Shown: positions 1 to 5,676, counted from the stretch's first letter. The stretch: DNA of 5,690 nucleotides from Chth-196 sp044370935 (GCA_044370935.1 JBILUQ010000255.1:1-5690); one strand, 5' to 3'. A program made the numbers and translations. The notes: a model not told the origin generated them from the letters alone.

Positions 1-386
1 ACCTCACGGCAGCTGCAAACACAGACTCCTTCTACGGCAGCGCCGGCACATGCGAAATCAACGGCTCGATCAAGCAGTTTGTCATCAGGGACCTGAAGGG
101 AAACGTCACCTGGCGGCACACGCCGGAGAAATCAGACATGTATCAGGTCGAACACGACGAATTCTTCGCCTCGATTCGAGCGGGAAATCCAATCAACGAC
201 GGCGACCGCATGGCGACCAGCACCCTGCTCTCGATCATGGGAAGGATGGCGGCTTACACGGGCCAGGAAGTCACCTGGGAGATGGCTATGAATTCGAATG
301 AGAAACTTGTTCCCGAACATTTCGACTGGGACATGAAGCTTCCCGTGCCACCGGTCGCCCTGCCCGGCATCACACCATTCGCCTAG
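1..386 (+). CDS. Gfo/Idh/MocA-family oxidoreductase, C-terminal part (5' end outside the window)
   Basis: The open frame runs from base 3 at the window edge to a TAG stop at 384-386 and gives the last 127 residues of a longer protein. The internal Met at 138 is not the start, because the frame continues upstream with protein-like sequence (GSAGTCEINGS...). The text 'YQVEHDEFFASIRAG', then 'STLLSIMGRMAAYTG', a Trp shortly after, and a 'LPVPPVALPG' end is the usual C-terminus of Gfo/Idh/MocA dehydrogenases that are abundant in Planctomycetes and Verrucomicrobia. Those proteins bind NAD(P) through an N-terminal Rossmann fold, which is missing here, and act on sugars or related compounds. The visible part belongs to the C-terminal alpha/beta substrate domain. 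The substrate cannot be told, and any Tat signal, common in this subfamily, would lie outside the window. It converges on the glutaredoxin gene. Confidence 0.85.
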   Translation, partial: LTAAANTDSFYGSAGTCEINGSIKQFVIRDLKGNVTWRHTPEKSDMYQVEHDEFFASIRAGNPINDGDRMATSTLLSIMGRMAAYTGQEVTWEMAMNSNEKLVPEHFDWDMKLPVPPVALPGITPFA

Positions 387-664
387 CAGGATCGCAACCT
401 CCGCGCTCACTCCCATTGACCAACCTCATCCGACGGGAAAAGTTCTCGCCGCTTAGCGCTATCACGCAGACATCGCAATCTTTTGACTGCGTTGATCGAG
501 ATAAAGCAGCATCGAGCGGCAGAGCAAAGGAGTCTTTCCCTGCAATCTGCGGTTTATGAGCCGTAACGCGGCGTTCAGACCTCCGCAGGTATCAATCCAA
601 TTTGCCGGGTCAGGTTGTCGGCCTTGATCAGACCGACAACCCACGCCCGCTTGTGCGACTTGAA
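387..664. other. Convergent intergenic region, no gene seen
   Basis: This is the 278-bp gap between the stop codons of the oxidoreductase (+) and glutaredoxin (-) genes. The only short open frame (462-644, minus) has no recognisable protein character. The one clear structure is the hairpin at 613-641, listed separately. Confidence 0.6.
613..641. terminator. Perfect 9-bp hairpin between convergent genes, possible transcription stop
   Basis: GGTTGTCGG (613-621) is an exact inverted repeat of CCGACAACC (633-641) around an 11-nt loop, in which CT/AG could extend the stem past one mismatch. It lies 24 bp beyond the glutaredoxin stop codon, where a terminator is expected. No T-run follows on either strand, so it is not a textbook intrinsic terminator. 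It may work with Rho or serve as a 3'-end stabilising hairpin. Confidence 0.35.
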
Positions 665-1018
665 TTAGCTCATCCGAAAATTCACGGGCTCCCCGCGTCG
701 CATTGCATCGTGCTGTTCATTTGAGCACGGCGCGTTGAGTGGCACGTCTGTTGAGTTGCCGCTCTCCGAAACCAGTCCTTGCTCCAGCATGTATCGCTCC
801 ACTTCCTCGCCGGAAATGTCAGCAAGCATGATGCCGTTCACCTCCACACAAGGGCTCAAGGGCTGGCCGCTGCGCTGCTCCATCTCCCAGCGGAACGCCG
901 GATTTTTGATGATGTCTTTCTCCGTGTAAGCGATGGCGTATTTTTGCATCACGGCTCGTACGCCGTTGCTCCAGCCGCACTGTGTTTTTAGCCAAGCGGT
1001 TACTTGTGGTTTTTCCAT
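665..1018 (-). CDS. Glutaredoxin-like thiol-disulfide protein with CGWS motif
   Basis: The protein has 117 residues. A short strand ('VTAWLKTQ') leads to the active-site motif C14-G-W-S17, a C-x-x-S arrangement like monothiol glutaredoxins. The region 'QPLSPCVEVNG' (about 52-62) fits the conserved cis-proline strand of the thioredoxin fold at P56, and 'ADISGEEVERYM' matches the last helix. Such proteins use glutathione to reduce or glutathionylate proteins, or carry Fe-S clusters; which role applies cannot be read here. Odd points are a Cys directly after the putative cis-Pro (C57) and a tail of about 35 residues after the fold with another Cys (C98) and charged residues. No good Shine-Dalgarno sequence precedes the ATG. 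The gene lies downstream of rpsA on the same strand, but a strong terminator stands between them, so it probably has its own promoter, which I could not identify. Confidence 0.8.
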   Translation of the reverse strand: MEKPQVTAWLKTQCGWSNGVRAVMQKYAIAYTEKDIIKNPAFRWEMEQRSGQPLSPCVEVNGIMLADISGEEVERYMLEQGLVSESGNSTDVPLNAPCSNEQHDAMRRGEPVNFRMS

Positions 1019-1069
1019 GGTATTATTGGGGTTTGTCTGTTTCTGGTTGAGGAAAATCTACTGCTCAAG

Positions 1070-1102
1070 AAAAAGCAAAGGCCGGCGGTTTTTCCGCCGG
1101 CC
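1070..1102 (-). terminator. Intrinsic terminator of rpsA
   Basis: A perfect 9-bp GC-only stem, GGCCGGCGG (1080-1088) with CCGCCGGCC (1094-1102), has a 5-nt loop. Read on the minus strand it is followed by TTTGCTTTTTCTT, a good U-tract. On the plus strand no T-run follows, so it works in the rpsA direction. It sits 64 bp beyond the rpsA stop codon and 61 bp before the glutaredoxin start. Confidence 0.9.
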
Positions 1103-1166
1103 CAAACTTATAGCACATCTGGATTGAAATGGCTTCCACCACTTCAAAACCAACGTTGACTACTTT

Positions 1167-2849
1167 CTAGCGGCGGCGGGTTTCGCCGGGCCGGTATTCC
1201 TCGGCGGCGGCGAACGCCTGCTCGAGACCCACCATGTCCTCGCCCGGACGCAGCGAATCAAACGCAGCTGCCTCGCGCTTGATCTCTTCTTCGTCGTAGG
1301 CGGCGGCCTTGATGGAAAGACCGATGCGGCGCTCGGCCTTGTCGACCTTGATGACGCGCGCCTCGATCTCCTGACCGATCTTAAGATGGTCCTTAATCTT
1401 GTCCACGCGGTCTTCGCTGATCTGTGAGATGTGAACCAGACCGTCGATGTCGCCGTCGAGCTGCACAAATGCACCAAACGTTGCGATCTTGCTGATCTTA
1501 CCCTTCACCAAATCACCGATCTTGTAACGTGCCTCGATCGTCTTCCATGGATCCTCCTCGAGCTGTTTGATGCCGAGGCTGATTCGCTGTGAATTCTTAT
1601 CGATATCGATGACCACGGCTTCGAGTTCATCGCCCTTCTTGATGACTTCGGTCGGATGATTGACCTTGCGCGTCCAGCTCATGTCGGACACGTGAATCAT
1701 CCCGTCGATGCCTTCTTCGAGCTCCACAAACGCGCCATACGCGGTCATGTTGCGAACGATGCCCTTCACCTGTTTGCCAATCGGATAACGGTGTTCGATT
1801 TCCTCCCAAGGATTCGCTTCCAGCTGGCGCACGCCGAGGCTGATTTTCTGCTCTTCCTTGTTGATGCCAAGCACGACCGCTTCGATCTCCTGACCGAGTG
1901 TGAGCACATCGCTCGGACGAGTGATCCGCTTCGTCCAAGAAAGCTCGGAGACGTGGATGAGACCTTCCACGCCTTCTTCGATTTCGACGAATGCGCCGTA
2001 AGGAACCAGATTCGTGATCTTGCCCTTGACCTTTGTTCCGACTGGGAAACGACCTTCGGTCTCTTCCCACGGGTTTTTCTGGGTCTGCTTGAGACCGAGG
2101 GAAACGCGTTCCTTCTCGCGGTTGATTTCGAGAACAACGACTTCGACTTCCTGTCCGACCTTGAGCAACTCGCTCGGGTGGGTCAACCGGCCCCACGTCA
2201 TGTCCGTGATGTGAAGCAGTCCGTCCATGCCATCGAGGTCGATGAATGCACCGAAATCCGTAAGGTTCTTAACTGCACCGCGCACGACATCGCCAGGCTT
2301 GGTGGAATCAAGGAAGCGAGCACGCTTGTCTGCGCGTTCCTGTTCGATCAATTCGCGGCGCGACAGAACAACGTTCTTACGATCGTCGTTAATTTTGACG
2401 ATGCGGAATTCGTAGGTGTTGCCCACGAACTGTTGCAAATCTTTCGGGGGAATAATATCAATCTGGGAGCCGGGCAGGAATGCCTCGACGCCGATATTGA
2501 CCGTGAGTCCGCCTTTGACGACGGAGCGTACTTTTCCTTTGATAATTCCGCTGTCATGGAAGACTTTGACAATCTTCTCCCAATTCTGACGGTAGGCGGC
2601 CCGTTCTTTGGAAAGAAGCACCATGCCTTCGTCATTTTCGAGGCGGCAAAGCAAGACTTCCACTTCATCGCCCACCTGGAGGTCTTCCATGTCCTCAAAC
2701 TCGGAGATTGGAATGACACCTTCACTCTTGTAGCCAATGTCAATGAGCACCTCGCGTGGCCTGACTTCGAGCACGTGGCCCTTGACGATGCTGCCCTCCT
2801 TGAATTCGCGAAGCTGATGCGTCGCGAGCAATTCCTTCATGTCGATCAT
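1167..2849 (-). CDS. rpsA: 30S ribosomal protein S1
   Basis: Ribosomal protein S1 binds mRNA on the small subunit and helps start translation. With the chosen start the protein has 560 residues (E. coli S1 has 557) and six S1/OB-fold repeats, at roughly 18-84, 99-166, 186-254, 271-340, 358-428 and 445-514. Repeats 3 to 6 carry the hallmark 'FGAF/YGAF' strand, the 'GL(L/I/V)H(I/V)S' or 'GMIHVS' strand and 'SLG(L/V/I)(K/R)'. 'NPW' or 'DPW' linkers join repeats 3-4, 4-5 and 5-6. Repeats 1 and 2 are divergent, as in other S1 proteins, where they dock on the ribosome. An acidic then basic tail follows. The frame stays open upstream to 3047, but that stretch is basic, unlike S1, and would leave no room for a promoter next to the tRNA. 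ATG at 2849 or 2840 (557 aa) is likely, and 2909 is possible. None has a clear Shine-Dalgarno sequence, which would fit the autogenous control known for rpsA in gammaproteobacteria; applying that here is inference. Confidence 0.95.
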   Translation of the reverse strand: MIDMKELLATHQLREFKEGSIVKGHVLEVRPREVLIDIGYKSEGVIPISEFEDMEDLQVGDEVEVLLCRLENDEGMVLLSKERAAYRQNWEKIVKVFHDSGIIKGKVRSVVKGGLTVNIGVEAFLPGSQIDIIPPKDLQQFVGNTYEFRIVKINDDRKNVVLSRRELIEQERADKRARFLDSTKPGDVVRGAVKNLTDFGAFIDLDGMDGLLHITDMTWGRLTHPSELLKVGQEVEVVVLEINREKERVSLGLKQTQKNPWEETEGRFPVGTKVKGKITNLVPYGAFVEIEEGVEGLIHVSELSWTKRITRPSDVLTLGQEIEAVVLGINKEEQKISLGVRQLEANPWEEIEHRYPIGKQVKGIVRNMTAYGAFVELEEGIDGMIHVSDMSWTRKVNHPTEVIKKGDELEAVVIDIDKNSQRISLGIKQLEEDPWKTIEARYKIGDLVKGKISKIATFGAFVQLDGDIDGLVHISQISEDRVDKIKDHLKIGQEIEARVIKVDKAERRIGLSIKAAAYDEEEIKREAAAFDSLRPGEDMVGLEQAFAAAEEYRPGETRRR

Positions 2850-3006
2850 TTGTTCAATAAAACTACCCACGGTTTCCCTTGTTTTCTCCGCTGCGGGCGC
2901 TGGAAACATCCAAAGCCTAGAACGCCGCGGGCCGGAGAGAATACGGCAGGAACGTCCACGCGCAAACCGGAAAACTCTGAATTTACAACAAAACAGGAAA
3001 CGCCGC

Positions 3007-3034
3007 TTGCACGCCGAGGCAGGTTTTGTAAGCT
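3007..3034 (+). promoter_or_regulatory. Candidate sigma70-type promoter of tRNA-Phe
   Basis: TTGCAC (3007-3012) resembles a -35 box, and TAAGCT (3029-3034) is a weak -10 box after a 16-bp spacer. Transcription would start about 12 bp before the mature tRNA 5' end, leaving a short leader for RNase P. The -10 match is poor, so this is tentative. The promoter of rpsA must lie in the same 200-bp gap on the other strand, but I could not pick it out. Confidence 0.3.
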
Positions 3035-3053
3035 GACGGTTTGGCAAGTGAAA

Positions 3054-3126
3054 GGCTAGGTAGCTCAGTTGGCAGAGCAGAGGACTGAAAATCCTCGTGT
3101 CGCCGGTTCGATTCCGGCCCTAGCCA
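3054..3126 (+). tRNA. tRNA-Phe (anticodon GAA)
   Basis: A full 73-nt cloverleaf can be drawn. The acceptor stem GGCTAGG/CCTAGCC is perfect and the D-stem is GCTC/GAGC. The anticodon stem GAGGA/TCCTC encloses loop CTGAAAA with anticodon GAA, the variable loop is GTGTC, and the T-arm is GCCGG-TTCGATT-CCGGC. The discriminator is A73. The genomic sequence continues CCT, so the 3' CCA is not fully encoded and must be completed by CCA-adding enzyme. The gene is divergent from rpsA. No intrinsic terminator with a T-run is evident just downstream. Confidence 0.97.
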
Positions 3127-3592
3127 CCTTCCTTTGATTATCAGAGGGTTCCGGAAACAAAGCAGGCAAACAAGGGCTGTCTCCTGACAATTTCCCTAAC
3201 AGGTAACCCTAGGTTTTTAATGTTTCTCGACTTCACTGCTAGATTCAAATGGGGGGGAAGCAAATTGCTCCGGCGCAACCCAAAAGGGGACCTCGAGAAA
3301 GGTTTTGGGAGGGTGCTGCAGGTGAAATGTGAAGGTAGTTGTTGATCCGGGGGATGAAGCGTTGAGCCGCAGGAAGCGATCAACCCTTGGGAGATTAAGC
3401 CCGATCTCAGAAGTTGAAAAGGCATCGTTCTGCGGGTGAGGGTTCGGTTAAAGAGAGTTAGCACACAAAAATAACCTCAACCTCTGCACAGAACGATGCC
3501 CGCCTCTGTTCACCCTACTTTGGCCAAAAAGCCAGTCCTTTTGCGTAGTACTGCCAGAGCTGTCACGCCCTTTGGTGACTTGGTAAGCCTTT
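3127..3592. other. Gene-free stretch between tRNA-Phe and the insertion sequence
   Basis: About 470 bp show no recognisable gene. A 107-codon open frame on the minus strand (3141-3464) has a low-complexity, Pro/Leu/Ser/Arg-rich translation with no family signature and is not annotated. Structural items present are the inverted-repeat element at 3421-3500, a 7-bp inverted pair GTTGATC (3341-3347) / GATCAAC (3378-3384), and a small AGCAA-A-TTGCT palindrome near 3260. The position, 3' of a tRNA gene and beside an insertion sequence, suggests decayed accessory DNA. Confidence 0.5.
3421..3500. repeat. 80-nt inverted-repeat (hairpin) element
   Basis: GGCATCGTTCTG (3421-3432) is an exact 12-bp inverted repeat of CAGAACGATGCC (3489-3500). 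Inside it, GGTTCGGTTA (near 3441-3450) is nearly complementary to TAACCTCAACC (near 3472-3482), so the whole 80 nt can fold into a two-step hairpin with an A-rich apical loop. There is no T-run directly after it on either strand. It could be a small non-autonomous palindromic element or a structured RNA. The function is unknown. Confidence 0.6.
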
Positions 3593-3600
3593 TAGAGTTT
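3593..3600. repeat. Left target-site duplication of the ISL3 element
   Basis: TAGAGTTT lies directly outside the left terminal repeat and matches GAGAGTTT on the right side at 7 of 8 positions. ISL3 elements are known to make 8-bp duplications. Confidence 0.7.
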
Positions 3601-3623
3601 GCTTCTTCGCGGGTTTTAACGGG
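3601..3623 (+). repeat. Left terminal inverted repeat of the ISL3 element
   Basis: Aligned with the reverse complement of 4891-4913, it matches at 19 of 23 positions, including an uninterrupted CGGGTTTT. The stop codon of the transposase (3616-3618) lies inside this repeat, showing how compact the element is. Confidence 0.82.
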
Positions 3624-4866
3624 GTTTAGAGGGGTTTAAATCGAGTTTTCCGCAGTGGAAGAGGATGCGTGTGCGGTAGTTGGCGAATGAACGGAATCCT
3701 CTTGCGGCGGATTTGATCGACTGAATGCGGCTGTTAAGTCCTTCGCTCACCGCATTGGTGATGCGGTGCTTGATATAGTTGAGGATTTCTTGCCAGTGCC
3801 CGTCAATGAGCCGAGCTACTTTCTTTAGTGGCTCCAGTCGGCTGCTCATGACCGCTCTGCGCCAGCCTTTGTAGAAGCGCTCCGCCGCACCGGCATACAG
3901 GTAATTCCAGAAGTGCCGAAAGTCCTCTTTGTAGTGCCACGCTCGGCTCGTTTTCAAATCAAGTTCGTGCAGTTTTCGAAAGCTCACCGCCTCGCCACTG
4001 CGCTTATCGGGATACGTACGCATCCACTGGTATTTGCTGCCCTTGAGAGTCTCGTCGCCCATTCTCATGAGCTGCTTGTGCTCGTCTTTGCGCACCCGAT
4101 CCACTGCGGCGTTAAGATGAGCGCTGATGTGATAGCGGTCGTGTACAATATCGGCCTGCGGTAAGACTTCTCTCACTGCTTTGAGATAGGCGTCCCACAT
4201 ATCCATGGCCACAGCTTTGAGCCGGCTGCGATGAGCTTCAGGAACTTGATTCAATAGCTTAAGAGCGTCCTCGTGTTTGCGTCCGTGTACTACTTCGATC
4301 ACTCGGGCAGCTCCCTTGCTCAGATCGTTGAGCGTGGTGATATAGTCGTGGCCGCTCCCGAAGCTTTTCTCGTCCATCCCGGCGTACTCGAATCCATCAA
4401 GGCTACGCCGAGCCAACCCACGTTCAACCGCTCGCTCCATGATCCGATGCGCGCCTTGCCAACCGATGCGCAGCAGGGTGCATGCCTCACTCGTGCTTGC
4501 TGCGCTTTGCATTACCGCCACGGCAAACGCTTCAAACATCCACGTAAAGGGCGAATGCTTACCGGCCCATGGCACCTCTATGGTCTTCACCCCGCACCGA
4601 TCGCACTGGCAGCGTGGCACACGCCCTCGTAACTCCGTCTCAAATTGCATAGTGTCCAGGTGGCGCCACTTCCTCTCGGGGGCATGATCGAAGATGCTGC
4701 ATGGGTTTTGACATTCCGGACAGAGAACCTTCGAGCTACCCCTGTGTCGCAATTTGATATGTACGGATCTTAACTCAAGACTCAGATTCACCTCCTGCAC
4801 CTCCCAGTCTTTGTCCAGTCCGAGAAGCAAGTGATAGTGCTGGTAAAGGCTTTGATCAGCGCGCAT
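3616..4866 (-). CDS. ISL3-family transposase
   Basis: The 416-residue protein has the length and layout of ISL3 DDE transposases, which cut and paste their own element. The N-terminus has a zinc-ribbon-like Cys set (C49, C52, then C86/C88 and C91) matching the ISL3 zinc-finger region. A helix-turn-helix-like stretch follows around 111-150. The RNase H-like core has D165 in 'GMDEKSFG', D222 in 'AVAMDMWDAY' and E375 in 'NAVSEGLNSRIQ'; these are my candidates for the DDE triad. 'VHDRYHI' (241-247) and 'ARGFRSFANYRTRILFHCG' near the C-terminus are also typical of the family. The frame has no disruption. The ATG at 4866 has AAGGG 3 nt upstream, a weak ribosome binding site with tight spacing. It is the only gene of the element. 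Confidence 0.95.
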   Translation of the reverse strand: MRADQSLYQHYHLLLGLDKDWEVQEVNLSLELRSVHIKLRHRGSSKVLCPECQNPCSIFDHAPERKWRHLDTMQFETELRGRVPRCQCDRCGVKTIEVPWAGKHSPFTWMFEAFAVAVMQSAASTSEACTLLRIGWQGAHRIMERAVERGLARRSLDGFEYAGMDEKSFGSGHDYITTLNDLSKGAARVIEVVHGRKHEDALKLLNQVPEAHRSRLKAVAMDMWDAYLKAVREVLPQADIVHDRYHISAHLNAAVDRVRKDEHKQLMRMGDETLKGSKYQWMRTYPDKRSGEAVSFRKLHELDLKTSRAWHYKEDFRHFWNYLYAGAAERFYKGWRRAVMSSRLEPLKKVARLIDGHWQEILNYIKHRITNAVSEGLNSRIQSIKSAARGFRSFANYRTRILFHCGKLDLNPSKPR

Positions 4867-4890
4867 TCACCCTTTTACACCACTTCGTCA

Positions 4891-4913
4891 CCCATCAAAA
4901 CCCGGGAAGAACC
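4891..4913 (-). repeat. Right terminal inverted repeat of the ISL3 element
   Basis: The reverse complement starts GGTTCTTCCCGGGTTTTG and pairs with the left repeat at 19 of 23 positions. It lies 24 bp upstream of the transposase ATG, so the transposase promoter probably overlaps or borders the repeat, as is common in compact insertion sequences. Confidence 0.82.
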
Positions 4914-4921
4914 GAGAGTTT
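4914..4921. repeat. Right target-site duplication of the ISL3 element
   Basis: GAGAGTTT follows the right terminal repeat directly and differs from the left copy only in the first base. Confidence 0.7.
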
Positions 4922-5161
4922 TTTCACAAAATAGGTCTCGGCCCAAAGCTCACAGAGACCATGCCGTTTTCGCATACGTCGCCGAATTCCATCCCTCCCG
5001 CTCACACCTTCATGGCGTTTCTGTGTTCGGTGGTCGCGGGCGCTAGTCGCTTTGCTCACTCCGAGTGGTTGCGCTCTGACAAAGCTCTTCACTCCATGCT
5101 GGGGATTGGTAGGTTTCCAGGCTGGGTTCCCTTCAAGGTAACCGTCCGCGCAACCTTTCAA
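4922..5161. other. Gene-free stretch between the insertion sequence and a transposase remnant
   Basis: No supported gene is seen in these 240 bp. A minus-strand open frame (4895-5161) crosses the ISL3 end and has no family signature, so it is rejected. A 6-bp inverted pair GGTCTC (4934-4939) / GAGACC (4955-4960) is present. The stretch 5018-5036 (TTTCTGTGTTCGGTGGTCG) resembles the 'tctgtgt...ggtggt' type of low-complexity intergenic sequence seen near mobile genes in PVC bacteria; that likeness is from memory and weak. Confidence 0.4.
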
Positions 5162-5506
5162 TTACCCATAAGTGTTTACAGCTAAGTTCCAGCCTAGCTG
5201 AATATCGATAAGGCGTGACATACCACTCCATATCAGTGCGTTGCCCGGGGGGAGATCCCGCGCGCGTGCAAGGTAACCTCCAAGGCGCGCAATCTTTTTT
5301 AAATATTCGCCGATAACGCGCCGAGCAGGTGCCTCCCGTGCTTTGGGCTTCATCAACTTATCAAGGATGAGGATTTCAGTTTTCGTGAGCGCTACTTCTG
5401 GGGGAGCCTCGGGCTCCGTTCGGTTGAGCATTGTGAGCCAAAAATCCGCCAACTCACGATGCAATAGACCGAGATGACGTTCGCAAGCCGCTCGCAGGTC
5501 CGCAGT
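5162..5506 (-). pseudogene. IS4/Tn5-type transposase, C-terminal remnant
   Basis: About 114 codons remain, from just after an in-frame stop at 5507-5509 to the natural-looking C-terminus 'AVNTYG' and a TAA. Signature stretches are 'LADFWLTMLNRTEPEAP', 'ALTKTEILILDKLMKPKA', 'YLKKIARLGGYLARARD', 'PPGNALIWSGMSRLIDIQLG'. They match the C-terminal domain of Tn5-like IS4-family transposases, which ends in the 'W-x-G-(M/L)-S/T-R-L-x-D-I' segment. Family members have roughly 450-480 residues, so about three quarters is missing. By comparison with Tn5, the DDE catalytic residues would lie upstream of what remains, so it cannot be active. No ATG with a ribosome binding site opens the frame; only TTG at 5464 is available. 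The frame shows no internal stops, so the truncation may be fairly recent. Confidence 0.8.
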
Positions 5507-5523
5507 TTAGATTCTTCTGCCCC

Positions 5524-5598
5524 GTTGACTCAAAAGTAAATGACACCGGAGAGAGTCCGGAGCGGTGGAGTCGTTGACTCAGAAGTCATGACACCGGA
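5524..5598. repeat. Imperfect direct repeat with 49-nt period
   Basis: The copies are 5524-5550 and 5573-5598. Both begin GTTGACTCA and end ATGACACCGGA. They differ by two substitutions and one single-base gap, with 24 identical positions. The spacer and copies contain short stems: CCGGA/TCCGG (5546-5550/5556-5560) and GAGTC/GACTC (5568-5572/5576-5580). It lies just beyond the broken end of the IS4-type transposase remnant. It may be the end of another mobile element or a binding-site pair. Confidence 0.65.
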
Positions 5599-5612
5599 TC
5601 AGGGGTGTTTTT
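5591..5612 (+). terminator. Weak terminator-like hairpin with T-run
   Basis: ACACC (5591-5595) pairs with GGTGT (5604-5608) around an 8-nt loop, and TTTTT occupies 5608-5612. On the plus strand this has the form of an intrinsic terminator, but the stem is only 5 bp and no upstream plus-strand gene is present to be ended. Confidence 0.25.
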
Positions 5613-5613
5613 G

Positions 5614-5676
5614 CCTGCATCGAGTGCGCAATGCAAGGAGTCCGTAGGACGACTGGAATGAAGCGCTCGATGCAGG
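5614..5676. repeat. Long hairpin, palindromic (REP-like) intergenic element
   Basis: CCTGCATCGAG (5614-5624) is a perfect inverted repeat of CTCGATGCAGG (5666-5676). Three more base pairs, including one G-T pair, extend the stem to 14 bp. The 35-nt inner part carries a second small stem, GTCC-GTA-GGAC (5640-5650). Nested stems without a coding frame suggest a dispersed palindromic repeat or a structured RNA. No family can be named from the sequence. Confidence 0.6.

Larger units (their letters stand above)
3601..4913 (-). mobile_element. Complete ISL3-family insertion sequence, 1313 bp
   Basis: The element is bounded by imperfect inverted repeats (3601-3623 and 4891-4913, 19 of 23 positions matching). 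It is flanked by 8-bp direct repeats with one mismatch and holds a single transposase gene filling nearly its whole length. The repeat start (G-x-TTCTTC-x-CGGGTTTT) resembles ISL3 family termini. Length, gene content and duplication size all fit ISL3. No passenger gene is present. The transposase frame is intact, so it may be active, while the one mismatch in the duplication suggests the insertion is not very recent or the target copies have drifted. Confidence 0.87.

Noticed and set aside
462..644. 60-codon minus-strand open frame downstream of the glutaredoxin gene
   Set aside because: It is short, overlaps the 613-641 hairpin and has no family signature.
2850..3047. N-terminal extension of S1 to a 626-residue protein starting at 3047
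   Set aside because: The extra 66 residues are rich in Arg, Cys and Phe with no S1 character, and the start would be 7 bp from the tRNA gene, leaving no room for an rpsA promoter.
1656..3059. Long plus-strand open frame over rpsA
   Set aside because: It is antisense to an unmistakable rpsA gene, and its translation has no recognisable domain.
3141..3464. 107-codon minus-strand open frame after tRNA-Phe
   Set aside because: Its Pro/Leu/Ser/Arg-rich translation lacks family signatures, and its start lies near the inverted-repeat element. There is no good ribosome binding site.
4895..5161. 88-codon minus-strand open frame between the insertion sequence and the transposase remnant
   Set aside because: It runs across the terminal repeat of the ISL3 element and has no recognisable protein character.
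5524..5598. Possible CRISPR array start
   Set aside because: There are only two imperfect copies of about 26 nt, the repeats differ by substitutions and a gap, the single spacer is about 22 nt, and there are no cas genes.
5573..5676. Possible integron attC site, because of GTTGACT and the long palindrome
   Set aside because: GTTGACT does not fit the GTTRRRY core (C at a purine position), and no complementary RYYYAAC was found at the other end.
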